Shown piece by piece: positions 1 to 7,895 of a DNA stretch of 64,000 nt. The stretch is from Erwinia persicina NBRC 102418 (GTDB lineage: Bacteria > Pseudomonadota > Gammaproteobacteria > Enterobacterales > Enterobacteriaceae). Under the pieces are notes generated by a model. The model was not told where the DNA came from and did no database searches. It saw only the letters and a program-made list of their open reading frames with translations. The stretch is from assembly GCF_001571305.1 (NCBI RefSeq), contig NZ_BCTN01000003.1, positions 182,457 to 246,456 on the forward strand. Reading direction: 5' to 3'. Made by a program: the position numbers and the translations under genes. How positions within the stretch are numbered: the stretch's first letter is position 1; the number at the start of each line of letters is the position of its first letter.

Positions 1-155
1 AAATAACGCCGCTCTGTCCTGCAATACTTTTTCATGCTTTTCGCTAAGTCAGCGGTTAATGTTGATTTTCCGGTACCGTCGCAGCCAACGACGGCCACCA
101 GCCCGGCAATATATGTTGGAGGGGTACTGTTTTCGTTCTGCACGTTATCGTCCAC
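1..155 (-). CDS. thymidylate kinase-like P-loop protein (N-terminal part, cut by window edge)
   Basis: Only the first ~51 codons lie in the window. The reverse strand reads through a Walker A motif GCDGTGKST about 25 residues in, followed by an amphipathic helix (LTADLAKSMKKY), as in the next two genes. An in-frame TGA lies just upstream, so the start must be GTG at 155 or GTG at 143; neither has a strong ribosome-binding site. It begins 9 bp after the stop of the neighbouring kinase-like gene, so the two probably share a transcript. The P-loop is seen directly. The thymidylate-kinase-like assignment comes from resemblance to the neighbours. The substrate is unknown. Confidence 0.7.
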   Translation of the reverse strand, partial: MDDNVQNENSTPPTYIAGLVAVVGCDGTGKSTLTADLAKSMKKYCRTERRY

Positions 156-163
156 CGCTCACA

Positions 164-955
164 TCAGAATTCATCATCATCACATACCCGATGGAATGAG
201 GACGAAAGGGAGCTTTGTACTGCCTGCCGCGAGGCATGAAAGATCTTATCGGCAGGATCACAGCCATTTAAATCCACAATATGCGCTCCATTGAAAGTCA
301 GCTGAGGGATGACCGCCGTTTTTTCACGCAGTACGCTACGTGGATGGTCAGGCTTGCGTTGGTGTGCTGTCTCTGCATCAATATTCAACCTGATTAATAG
401 CACCGGAGGATAAGAGGCCATCCACTGATACATTTTTTCCTCCCGCTTTCGCAGTGCACGCACCCATAAGCTGCCCCCCTCTGTTTTCGCCAGCTGCGGA
501 CCGTCAAAGCGAAACCCGGCAACCTCGGTCTGAGGATAACGGTCGGTAAAGAGTAAATACCCCTTTTTACACATACGTAACATCCGGCAAAATTTATAGG
601 TTCGCCAGCATGAAAGTAAATAGATCACCAACGCCGTCACCGCACCGGGGGGGATCGCTGGTTTATCATGAATACGGCGGGCTTTAGATTTTAAATAGCC
701 CCCAAAAGGAGCCCCAATAAGTGGAAGGTGAGTTATCCATTCTGCGATATGGCCTGACGACTGCCCAAGATACAATAATTTTGTGGGTTCATCGGCAGAA
801 AAATATTGGGTCAGACAGGAGGCCAGTGTTGATTTCCCTGCACCATCACAACCGGCGATAGCAATAACTCTTACAGGGGCATGATGGGGAAATGCGGTCT
901 GTTGATTCACACAAAAACCATTAAGAAAAAAATGAATAAGTGAATGATAATTCAC
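164..955 (-). CDS. thymidylate kinase-like P-loop NTPase
   Basis: A 263-residue protein with a Walker A motif GCDGAGKST near residue 35, a DRYPQ motif around residue 139 (the DR[YFH] element of dTMP kinases) and a late 'RLNIDAETAHQRK' segment like the family's lid and base region. It is longer than housekeeping Tmk (~210 residues) and has a hydrophobic stretch (ALVIYLLSCW) in the middle, so it is unlikely to be the essential dTMP kinase. Such proteins occur in polysaccharide and accessory loci, but no such neighbour is visible here. The listed start is GTG at 955 with GGGGAAA close upstream; a later GTG is possible. It is divergent from the third family member. True substrate unknown. Confidence 0.75.
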   Translation of the reverse strand: MNYHSLIHFFLNGFCVNQQTAFPHHAPVRVIAIAGCDGAGKSTLASCLTQYFSADEPTKLLYLGQSSGHIAEWITHLPLIGAPFGGYLKSKARRIHDKPAIPPGAVTALVIYLLSCWRTYKFCRMLRMCKKGYLLFTDRYPQTEVAGFRFDGPQLAKTEGGSLWVRALRKREEKMYQWMASYPPVLLIRLNIDAETAHQRKPDHPRSVLREKTAVIPQLTFNGAHIVDLNGCDPADKIFHASRQAVQSSLSSSFHRVCDDDEF

Positions 956-1090
956 TTTCCCCGGGTGACATTTGCGGTAAAGTGCGGTGGCATTGCGCTT
1001 TTATGAATTCATGGCATTTAAAAAATTTGGCGTTGAGGAAAAAATAAGATCAGCGTATTTTTGCGCCATGAATTTAAAAAGAGCCTTTGT

Positions 1091-1804
1091 ATGCAATCGA
1101 AAACCCCACCGCTCATCGCGATTATTGGCAGCGATGGTTCGGGAAAGTCCACCGTCTGTGAGCATTTAATTCATTATATTAATAAATACGGTCCGGCCGT
1201 CAGAGTTCATCTGGGAAAGCAGGCAGGTAACGTTGAGCGTTCGGTCATTAAGCTGCCGCTGCTCGGGCATATCCTGGATAATGCCATCAAGCGTAATAAA
1301 GTCATTGCGGCTAAAAAGCTCCCCGGCCCGGTACCCGGCCTGGTTATTATGTGTTTTGTCCTCCGTCGTCTGTGGCGTTTCAGATATATGCTGGCCTGCC
1401 GTCAGCGGGGGCTGATCGTATTAACCGACCGCTTTCCCCAGGTACAAATTCCCGGCACTTACGATGGCCCGGTATTTCCGGCACATGTGCCGGGAGGTCG
1501 CTTTGTCCGCTGGCTGGCAGATCTGGAGCGGCGTGCTTTTCACTGGATGGCAAAACAAAAACCGGACTTAGTCATCAGGCTTAATGTTGACCTTGATGTC
1601 GCCTGTGCCCGTAAGCCCGATCATAATCCTGAATCACTGGCAAGAAAAATTGCCGTCACACCGCAGCTGACATTCGAAGGCGCTCAAATGGTGGATATTA
1701 ATGCCAATCAACCCCTGGCTGAGGTGCTTAACCTGGCCCGGCAGGCCGTGACTGTACTGATGCACTCGCGTGGATATCCGGCGATCCACGACGAAAAACA
1801 ATAA
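1091..1804 (+). CDS. thymidylate kinase-like P-loop NTPase (paralogue)
   Basis: A 237-residue paralogue of the preceding gene, transcribed divergently. Walker [10 protein letters not shown] lies near residue 15, the DRFPQ motif near 119, then a 'DGP' triplet and a late '[16 protein letters not shown]' segment that aligns with the neighbour. The start ATG at 1091 is chosen because AAGAG lies about 8 bases upstream and it puts the P-loop at the usual N-terminal position; a TTG at 1061 would add ten residues. Three copies side by side in two orientations suggest local duplication or acquisition as a set. The phosphate acceptor cannot be named from sequence. Confidence 0.75.
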   Translation: MQSKTPPLIAIIGSDGSGKSTVCEHLIHYINKYGPAVRVHLGKQAGNVERSVIKLPLLGHILDNAIKRNKVIAAKKLPGPVPGLVIMCFVLRRLWRFRYMLACRQRGLIVLTDRFPQVQIPGTYDGPVFPAHVPGGRFVRWLADLERRAFHWMAKQKPDLVIRLNVDLDVACARKPDHNPESLARKIAVTPQLTFEGAQMVDINANQPLAEVLNLARQAVTVLMHSRGYPAIHDEKQ

Positions 1805-2313
1805 ACGATGCCCCCGCTCACCCATGGAACAGCAACAAGTAGCGGCCTGTATTGGAGCGCTGATTTATGGCTGCAAACTCTCCCGGCCCCGCTAACGATA
1901 TAGCTCATTATGATGCAGAAGAGTGAGAGTGGCTTTAAGCGGCATAAACCTGATCAGGGCTAAGTTTTTATGCAGATTACTCAATTTAATTGCCTGCTAT
2001 TAATTTCATACGGACTTGTTTAGTGGGTTATAACCCTGAAAAATATTCCAGGAAACATCTGAATAATCCACAATACCCCTGTCTTGTTACAAGCTGAAAA
2101 ATAAATAGCACCCTGCTTACAACAATCCAAAAACACCTTTTTTAACATTATTATCAACAACTTAAAATAACATTAATATTATTAAATTGTTTGTACCTAT
2201 CAATAAAAATGATGAAACTTGCAGGGACACCCGGCTATATCTGTTGAGATGGTTTATAATTACCCGGCACGCGAAAATAAGTGAGTCTTGAGAAAACTTA
2301 TCTGGAGGTATTT
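1805..2313. other. AT-rich intergenic stretch
   Basis: No convincing gene or RNA is visible. The sequence becomes strongly AT-rich from about 1960 and probably carries the promoter of the YmgA-like gene that follows. Confidence 0.4.
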
Positions 2314-2634
2314 TTGTCTATTTCTGATGAAGATGATAAACAGCATGTTGTAATCGGTGAGGCTGCCATGAATCTTATCTTCAGCAGGGAGGAAGTCAGT
2401 CTTGGATCTCTCATTAATCAGTTACAGAGTATGGCACGAGCAGAAGAGGATGAAGATCGTCTGTTGAGGATCAACGAAGCACGTACATGGTTGCTGGAAT
2501 ACAAAAAAGGCCGGACAACCCCGCTTGCGGGCAACCACTGGCTGGCCTCTCCTGGCCACCAAAACGATCCGGTCAGCAAAGAGTCTGACATCACCATGAA
2601 CGTTTACAGCGATACCGATAAACCGAAACGCTGA
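2314..2634 (+). CDS. YmgA-like small regulator (YmgB/AriR family)
   Basis: About 106 residues. The first ~65 are shared with the YmgA-like gene at 3342: both have 'GEA.M.L......S...LI.QLQSMA.AE' and a basic helix after it. Members of the YmgB (AriR) family are small helical dimers; in E. coli ycgZ-ymgA-ariR are induced through BluF/BluR and act through the Rcs system on biofilm and acid-resistance genes. The start is taken as TTG at 2314, with GGAGG 5-6 bases upstream; GTG at 2281 lacks a ribosome-binding site. The C-terminal ~40 residues are polar and low in complexity. It is the first of five family members here. Confidence 0.65.
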   Translation: MSISDEDDKQHVVIGEAAMNLIFSREEVSLGSLINQLQSMARAEEDEDRLLRINEARTWLLEYKKGRTTPLAGNHWLASPGHQNDPVSKESDITMNVYSDTDKPKR

Positions 2635-2651
2635 ACCGGGCTTTTGCCCTA

Positions 2652-2677
2652 CAGGCCGGTGTCATGACATCGGCCTG
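2652..2677. repeat. 26-bp near-perfect palindrome
   Basis: CAGGCCG and CGGCCTG flank a self-complementary centre (TGTCATGACA); the only non-Watson-Crick position is a G-T pair. It lies just after the YmgA-like gene. There is no T run behind it, so it could be an operator or an mRNA 3' stabilising hairpin as easily as a terminator. Confidence 0.5.
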
Positions 2678-2926
2678 ACTCGTAAAAAACATCGCAGCCC
2701 TACCCACCCGTTCTGAAATTCAGAGTTTTTTACCTTTTACTCCTCACGGAGGCAGGTATTATCTCTGCCTGCCTATCCCGTAACCCGATGATATTAAACA
2801 TTTAGCATTTTTTGCACAAATCTACGCGGGATCAGAATTCACTATTTCTGTACAAATCATTTATAGATGTATAACTTTAGTGCGGAAATTTTGACTTAAT
2901 GAACTTTACGACTGAGGGACATTCTT

Positions 2927-3172
2927 ATGCGTCAGGACGGTTCCAACCCGAAGATTGAAAATGACATCAGCCGTTATTTTAGCGAGGCAGTGATGCCTTC
3001 TCAGCAGGAAACGCTTGGCCAGATTGTGGTTGAGATCCTGCGTTCAGGCCGTAACCTTAACCGCAAGTCTATCTGTTCAAAGCTGCTGACGCGCCTTGAG
3101 CTGGCATCAGGCCCTGAGCAGGAACGGCACTATCAAGAACTGATTGGCTTACTTTTTGGCCGCAGTGACTGA
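2927..3172 (+). CDS. ycgZ: YcgZ-like connector protein (YmgB family)
   Basis: An 81-residue protein that matches E. coli YcgZ along its length as remembered: an 'I.RYF' helix, then 'QQETLG.IV.EIL..GRNL.RKS.C.KLL.RLE' and a 'HY..LIGLLF' tail. The start ATG at 2927 follows GAGGGA at good spacing. In E. coli ycgZ heads the BluR-repressed ycgZ-ymgA-ariR operon and signals to the RcsC/RcsD-RcsB phosphorelay. Here ycgZ, ymgA and ariR keep the same order, but the gaps of about 170-230 bp leave room for separate promoters. Confidence 0.85.
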   Translation: MRQDGSNPKIENDISRYFSEAVMPSQQETLGQIVVEILRSGRNLNRKSICSKLLTRLELASGPEQERHYQELIGLLFGRSD

Positions 3173-3341
3173 GTTTTAAAGCAATTTTTGCTGATTGAAC
3201 ACTTATAAGTGCGCATTACGTCACGACTCAGTCCGACAATCTGACCATCCCTGCCTCCAGTATTCGCTGTTTGATGGCATCAGGATGCAGGTTTCTGCGG
3301 GTATTTAGCTCTGCCCGCATCACTGATTCAGAGAAGTTGGT

Positions 3342-3638
3342 ATGTACAGAAACGAAGACGAAGAACTACTTTCCGATATTATTTTAGGCGAAGCCGTTAT
3401 GGTATTGCTGAAAGCCGATGCGGCCATCAGCAGTTCAGCCCTGATCCGTCAGTTACAGTCGATGGCAGCAGCAGAAAAAGAGCTGTACCGACAGCGCGCC
3501 TGCAGACGGGCAATTGCTGAGGTGAGAAATTACCAGGCGCCCGAGCGTCATAGCGATACCCGGGAAATTCGTGACAGGGATAATGTCACCCATCTTTTTA
3601 CCAGTGAAGGTCCGGCAGACGGAACAAAAAAACACTGA
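3342..3638 (+). CDS. ymgA: YmgA-like small regulator
   Basis: 98 residues, with the same GEAVMVLL...S..LIRQLQSMAAAEKE core as the copy at 2314, followed by a divergent charged tail. ATG at 3342 follows GAGAAG. It sits between YcgZ- and AriR-like genes, as ymgA does in E. coli, which favours this copy as the orthologue and the 2314 copy as the extra one. In E. coli YmgA is linked to activation of the Rcs pathway. No DNA-binding motif is obvious. Confidence 0.7.
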   Translation: MYRNEDEELLSDIILGEAVMVLLKADAAISSSALIRQLQSMAAAEKELYRQRACRRAIAEVRNYQAPERHSDTREIRDRDNVTHLFTSEGPADGTKKH

Positions 3639-3868
3639 TGGTTCTGACTGGATGTACTACGCTCAATCCAGGGCGTTGTGCTATCGCGTTTATCTGACAA
3701 TATCGGCGTCACTGGCTGTACCTCAAGAACGTGATTAAACCGCCCGAAGGCACTGCCGATGAACAGTTGTTATACTTTTAGACTCAACGTATACCGCCTT
3801 GCCTGCATTGCGGAAAACATATTTTGCTGGCCCAGAGCATTTTTTCTATTTTTTACAAGGTCATTATC

Positions 3869-4117
3869 ATGCAGCAGATGTCATCAGAATCCGAAATCCT
3901 GAGTTACTTCCAGGGTGGCGGTGAGAAGTTTTCGCAAGAAGCTCAGGTTCTTGGTGCTGTGATAAAGGAGCTGGCGACCGGGGGCAGACATGTCAACAAT
4001 AAAGCCATTATTCTCAAGCTTATTGAGAAGCTGGAGACCACGTCGGACGTTATCCAACTCGACGTTTATCGCCAGGTACTCGAAGTGGTGGTTGGCATGA
4101 CCCCCGATGACGCATAA
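3869..4117 (+). CDS. ariR: AriR/YmgB-like biofilm and acid-resistance regulator
   Basis: 82 residues closely resembling E. coli AriR (YmgB): 'ILSYF', 'A.VLG..I..L...G..VNNK.IIL.LI..LETTSD', then 'D.YRQVLE.V...TPDD'. AriR is an all-helical dimer that in E. coli lowers biofilm formation, raises acid resistance and works through the Rcs system. The ATG at 3869 is preferred because AAGGT lies nine bases upstream; the upstream in-frame TTG would add fifteen hydrophobic residues not found in the family. Confidence 0.85.
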   Translation: MQQMSSESEILSYFQGGGEKFSQEAQVLGAVIKELATGGRHVNNKAIILKLIEKLETTSDVIQLDVYRQVLEVVVGMTPDDA

Positions 4118-4305
4118 CCCGTTTGTTTAAAGGGAATAGTTTATTTCATGATGACGCACACCTGACTTTGCTGCAGGTGTGCTGTACTTTCCGGCGTTAT
4201 TTCAAAATATGAAATTGAACTGGCTGGGCAGTAAAAAAATGTGATTTATGTCTGCCAGATGACACGTGCTTTCACTGGCAGCAAAGTTAGAAGAAGATGA
4301 CGTAA

Positions 4306-4509
4306 TTAGTGAAAGCTTTCCAGCAGATAACGAAATGCCTTCCTGTAAATACCCTGCAGGTCAGCATCAGTTGTTCTTGTGCTGTGAGCCTGAAGCATTA
4401 TGAGAACGCTCTTCTTGTCGAGAGGCTGGCTCGCAGCAATCAGCTCTGAGACTGCCCGCCCAATAACCGCATAAATCTCTCTCGGATATTCCTCGTTATT
4501 ATCGTGCAC
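4306..4509 (-). CDS. YmgB-family protein, inverted fifth copy
   Basis: About 67 residues with the family pattern 'I.AVIGRAVSELI....PLDKKSVLIML' and 'YRKAFRYLLES', transcribed against the four upstream paralogues. The chosen start is GTG at 4509, six codon bases downstream of the first GTG, because the AAGGGG ribosome-binding site then sits five bases away. The 378 bp after it are AT-rich and must hold its promoter and that of the lipoprotein pair. Its role is inferred only from family resemblance. Confidence 0.6.
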   Translation of the reverse strand: MHDNNEEYPREIYAVIGRAVSELIAASQPLDKKSVLIMLQAHSTRTTDADLQGIYRKAFRYLLESFH

Positions 4510-4515
4510 ATGCAC

Positions 4516-4893
4516 CCCTTATCTGGCTGTATGTACTTTAATATTAACATTTCACCATGAATAATGCACATCTGTGTGTCAAACCGCCCTACAATATTGT
4601 TATTGTGAGACTAAAGTCATTTTCAACGCATTGATTTAAATCAAATTTAAACTTATCAACTGTACAGCAGCGACTTACTTTGCCGTTGTGACAAAGCAGC
4701 AGAATAAAAAAGTTAAAAAAAGGCAAGATATAAACTAACTTTTAAGACTAATCTGCCAGCATGTACAACCCAGGTTGAAAAATTGTAAATCCTCCGCGTT
4801 GTGAAACATATTTTTGGTGTTTAATAGCAAAAACGAAAACCTGTTCTATAATTGAAGTGAAGGTTTAGTAAAGATATCTATAAGGAAATCCCG
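4516..4893. promoter_or_regulatory. divergent AT-rich promoter region with TATAAT at 4847-4852
   Basis: This stretch separates the inverted YmgB-family gene from the lipoprotein pair. A TATAAT box preceded by TTC lies 42 bases before the first lipoprotein start and has no good -35 hexamer at the usual distance, a pattern compatible with a sigma-S promoter. The rest is AT-rich with no reading frame of note. Confidence 0.4.
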
Positions 4894-5127
4894 ATGAAAG
4901 TCACCCTGTTTAAGTCAACATTTATTGCCGCATTGTCACTGCTGATGCTGGCAGGTTGCACCTCCAATCAGTCTATACAGACGACGGATGGTAAAACGAT
5001 TGTTACTGATGGCAAACCGCAAGTCGATGATGAAACCGGACTGGTTTCTTTTAAAGATGCCAGCACGGGTAAAACCCAACAGATTAATCGTGAACAGATT
5101 AAAAACATGAGTGAACTCGACAACTAA
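4894..5127 (+). CDS. YgdI/YgdR-family lipoprotein
   Basis: A 77-residue precursor with a type II signal peptide ending in the lipobox LAGC (Cys about residue 22). The mature part has the family pattern 'I.T.DG..I.T.GKP..D..TG...F.D...G..QQI....' (an SH3-like beta-barrel, DUF903). Expected at the inner face of the outer membrane. ATAAGGAAATCCC supplies the ribosome-binding site. A second copy begins 15 bp later and a third lies at 61915. The function of the family is not established. Confidence 0.85.
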   Translation: MKVTLFKSTFIAALSLLMLAGCTSNQSIQTTDGKTIVTDGKPQVDDETGLVSFKDASTGKTQQINREQIKNMSELDN

Positions 5128-5142
5128 TAAAAAGGAATCCCT

Positions 5143-5373
5143 ATGAAAAAGATTATGGCCGTATCTCTGGCAGCCCTGTTCTGCATCACCGCGCTCTCAG
5201 GCTGTACCCGCAGCAGCTATGCTATTCACACTAATGATGGCAGAACCATTATCAGCGATGGCAAACCGAAAGAAGACGCGAAAACGGGTATGATTGGCTA
5301 TACCGATGCGAACGGCACTGAACAGCAAATTAACAAAAGTGACGTTAAAGAGCTCAGTGAGCTGCCAAATTAA
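5143..5373 (+). CDS. YgdI/YgdR-family lipoprotein (tandem copy)
   Basis: 76 residues, with lipobox LSGC at about residue 21 and the same mature fold pattern as the preceding gene ('TNDGRTIISDGKP', 'TG.IGY.DA.G.EQQI'). It is 15 bp behind its paralogue with AAAGGAAT as ribosome-binding site, so the pair is co-transcribed and arose by tandem duplication. A GC-rich hairpin follows directly. Function unknown. Confidence 0.85.
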   Translation: MKKIMAVSLAALFCITALSGCTRSSYAIHTNDGRTIISDGKPKEDAKTGMIGYTDANGTEQQINKSDVKELSELPN

Positions 5374-5379
5374 TCCTCT

Positions 5380-5397
5380 GAGCCCCTCCGGGGGCTC
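5380..5397 (+). terminator. hairpin after the lipoprotein pair
   Basis: GAGCCCC and GGGGCTC flank a TCCG loop, 6 bp after the stop codon. There is only a weak T run, so the terminator call is moderate. Confidence 0.5.
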
Positions 5398-5538
5398 TAC
5401 TGCGTTCCCTCCTCCCGGCTGTTACTGGCCTTGTCGTAACAAAGTGCCCTCTTTTTCCTGCTAAAACATCCTGTTCAACCGCTTCACGCGCTATATTAGC
5501 GGCAGTGTAAACCGCTTTCCTCTGTTTCAGGAGCCCCC

Positions 5539-7179
5539 ATGAGTGACCCGCAGCTGACGCCACCCGTGCGTAAGCGCCCGATGAAGCTCAGTACTTCCGT
5601 CAGCCTGATGGTCAGCGCCGTGATTGCCACGGTATTACTGATAGTGCATCTGTTCTACTTTTTCCAGATCAGCCACGTCACCCAGGAAAGCGTCAAAGAT
5701 AAGGCACTGGCGGTGGCGCGCACGCTGGCCGATTCACCGGAGATCCAGCGCGCCCTGCAGCAGCCCCCCACCCAGGGGATTATTCAGCCGATTGCCAGCG
5801 CCGTGCAGGAAAGCAATGACCTCCTGTTTGTGGTCATCACCAATATGAACGGCATCCGTTATTCTCATCCCGATGCCAGTCTGATCAACCAGCACTTTAT
5901 CGGGGATGATCTGCAGCCTGCACTGCGGGGCCAGGAAAATATGGCCGTCAATCACGGCAAACTGGCCGAAGCGCTAAGGTTATTTACGCCGGTATATAAC
6001 AGCCAGCAGCGGCAGGTCGGCGTAGTGGCAATCGGTATCTCATTAAGTGAAGTGGCCAAACAGATTAACCAGAGCCGCTGGAATATTTTCTGGTCTGCGC
6101 TGTTTGGGATTCTGGTGGGCGCGATTGGGACGTTCCTGCTGGTTAACGCTGCCAAGCGCATCCTTTTCGGGCTTGAACCCTATGAAATTTCCACCCTGTT
6201 TGAACAGCGTCAGGCTATGTTGCAATCGATGAAAGAGGGGGTGATCGCCGTGGACGATCATACTCAGGTTACGCTGATTAACCGGGCGGCACGTCAGCTG
6301 CTGCGTGACGCAGGGATTCAGCAGGCGGTAAACAGTGACATCGGCGAGACGGTCGCCGCCTCCGGTCCGCTGATCGCTAACCTCCGTAACGTCCTGAGCA
6401 ATGGCCAGCCAAGGCGGGATGAAGAGATTAACCTGAGAGGCCGCATCCTGCTGTGTAATACCATGCCCGTTCGCAGTAACGGGGTCATTATCGGTGCTAT
6501 CTGCACGTTCAGGGACAAGACTGAGGTCAGCCAACTGATGCAGCGTCTAGACGGTATGGTCAGCTATGTCGATGCCCTGCGCGAGCGCTCCCACGAATTT
6601 ATGAACAAACTGCATGTGATCCTTGGCCTGCTGCATATGAAAAGTTACGGAAAAGTTGAAGATTATATTCTGAAAACAGCTAATAATTATCAGACTGAAA
6701 TCGGATCGCTGATGGGAAAAATTAAGTCACCGGTTATTGCCGGCTTCCTGTTAAGCAAGATTAACCGTGCTTCCGACACCGGCAATCATCTGTTGATCAG
6801 CGATGACTGCATGCTGCCGGACAGTGGCAGTGAAACGCAGGTAGCGGTGCTTATCACGGTGCTGGGCAATCTGATTGAAAATGCGCTGGATGCTCTCGGG
6901 CCCAGCGCTGAAGGCGAAATCAGTGTGCTACTGCACTATCAGAACGGCTTCCTCGCCTGTGAGGTCAGTGATGACGGTCCCGGTATTGCAGCCGACCAGC
7001 TGGAGGCGATTTTTGAGAAGGGTTTCTCTTCGAAAGGCGATGAGCGCGGCGTCGGGCTGTTTCTGGTAAAACAACAAACCGAGAGCCTTGGCGGGAAAAT
7101 TATTGTAGAGTCCGAGCCTGGCGTTTATACGCAATTTTTTGTACAACTGCCCTGGGATGGAGAGAATAAAAACGCATGA
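5539..7179 (+). CDS. dcuS: DcuS, C4-dicarboxylate sensor histidine kinase
   Basis: 546 residues. Membrane segment 1 is near residues 20-42, then a periplasmic PAS domain carrying 'RYSHPDA' and 'LRLFTP' (the Arg/His and Arg ligand residues known from E. coli DcuS), membrane segment 2 near 180-200, a cytoplasmic PAS domain, and the kinase: phosphorylated His in RSHEFMNKLHV near residue 350, N-box NLIENALDAL, and ATP-lid DDGPG and GVGLFLVK. Near full-length similarity to E. coli DcuS is recognised. It senses fumarate, malate, succinate and related acids. CAGGAG precedes the ATG. Its stop overlaps the dcuR start (ATGA). The neighbours fit regulation of fumarate metabolism. Confidence 0.93.
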   Translation: MSDPQLTPPVRKRPMKLSTSVSLMVSAVIATVLLIVHLFYFFQISHVTQESVKDKALAVARTLADSPEIQRALQQPPTQGIIQPIASAVQESNDLLFVVITNMNGIRYSHPDASLINQHFIGDDLQPALRGQENMAVNHGKLAEALRLFTPVYNSQQRQVGVVAIGISLSEVAKQINQSRWNIFWSALFGILVGAIGTFLLVNAAKRILFGLEPYEISTLFEQRQAMLQSMKEGVIAVDDHTQVTLINRAARQLLRDAGIQQAVNSDIGETVAASGPLIANLRNVLSNGQPRRDEEINLRGRILLCNTMPVRSNGVIIGAICTFRDKTEVSQLMQRLDGMVSYVDALRERSHEFMNKLHVILGLLHMKSYGKVEDYILKTANNYQTEIGSLMGKIKSPVIAGFLLSKINRASDTGNHLLISDDCMLPDSGSETQVAVLITVLGNLIENALDALGPSAEGEISVLLHYQNGFLACEVSDDGPGIAADQLEAIFEKGFSSKGDERGVGLFLVKQQTESLGGKIIVESEPGVYTQFFVQLPWDGENKNA

Positions 7180-7895
7180 TCAATGTTTTAGTCGTCGATG
7201 ATGATGCGATGGTCGCAGAACTGAACCGTTGCTATGTCGCTCAACTGCCGGGGTTCACCTGCTGCGGCGTGGCGTCAACCCTGCAACAGGCAAAAGAGTG
7301 GGTGCTGCACAGTGAAATACCGATCGACCTGATTCTGCTGGATGTCTATATGCAACAGGACAACGGACTGGATCTGTTGCCGGAACTTCGCGAGTCCGGA
7401 CGCCATGTCGATGTGATCGTGATCTCTTCTGCCGCCGACGCGGCAACGATCAAACAGTCCCTGCACTATGGCGTGGTGGATTATCTGATCAAACCCTTCC
7501 AGTTCTCCCGCTTCGAAGAGGCGCTGACCGGATGGAAACAGAAAAAGACCCTGATGGACAATCACCCGTTCTACGAGCAGGCGGATGTTGACCAACTGCT
7601 GCACGGCAATCCTCCGGCCGTTGAAGATACCAAACGCCTGCCGAAGGGGCTGACCCCGCAGACGCTGCGCACCCTGTGTCTGTGGATCGATGCGCATCCG
7701 AATGATGAATTTTCAACGGACGATTTGGCCGTTGCCGTCAATATTTCCCGCGTTTCCTGCCGTAAATACCTTATCTGGCTGGCGCACAGCAATATTCTGT
7801 TTACCAGCATTCACTACGGTGCCACCGGCCGCCCGGTCTATCGCTATCGCCTGCAGCCGGAACATACGGCGTTGCTTAAGCAGTATTGTCAGTAA
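7176..7895 (+). CDS. dcuR: DcuR, C4-dicarboxylate response regulator
   Basis: 239 residues. An N-terminal receiver with acidic pair VDDD, phosphorylated Asp in 'ILLDVYMQ' around residue 56, the conserved 'ISSAAD' Ser, and Lys in 'YLIKPFQ'. The C-terminal helix-turn-helix has 'LPKGLTPQTLRTLC.WIDAH' and 'VNISRVSCRKYL', as in E. coli DcuR. It is translationally coupled to dcuS by a 4-base overlap. Its end overlaps the convergent apbE gene by 20 bp. In E. coli DcuR activates dcuB, fumB and frdA under anaerobiosis; likely targets here are the flavoprotein, the transporter and the fumarase. Confidence 0.93.
   Translation: MINVLVVDDDAMVAELNRCYVAQLPGFTCCGVASTLQQAKEWVLHSEIPIDLILLDVYMQQDNGLDLLPELRESGRHVDVIVISSAADAATIKQSLHYGVVDYLIKPFQFSRFEEALTGWKQKKTLMDNHPFYEQADVDQLLHGNPPAVEDTKRLPKGLTPQTLRTLCLWIDAHPNDEFSTDDLAVAVNISRVSCRKYLIWLAHSNILFTSIHYGATGRPVYRYRLQPEHTALLKQYCQ

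Noticed and set aside
164..1804. Housekeeping thymidylate kinase (tmk)
   Set aside because: Proteins are too long, duplicated and carry an internal hydrophobic stretch; no holB/yceG context.
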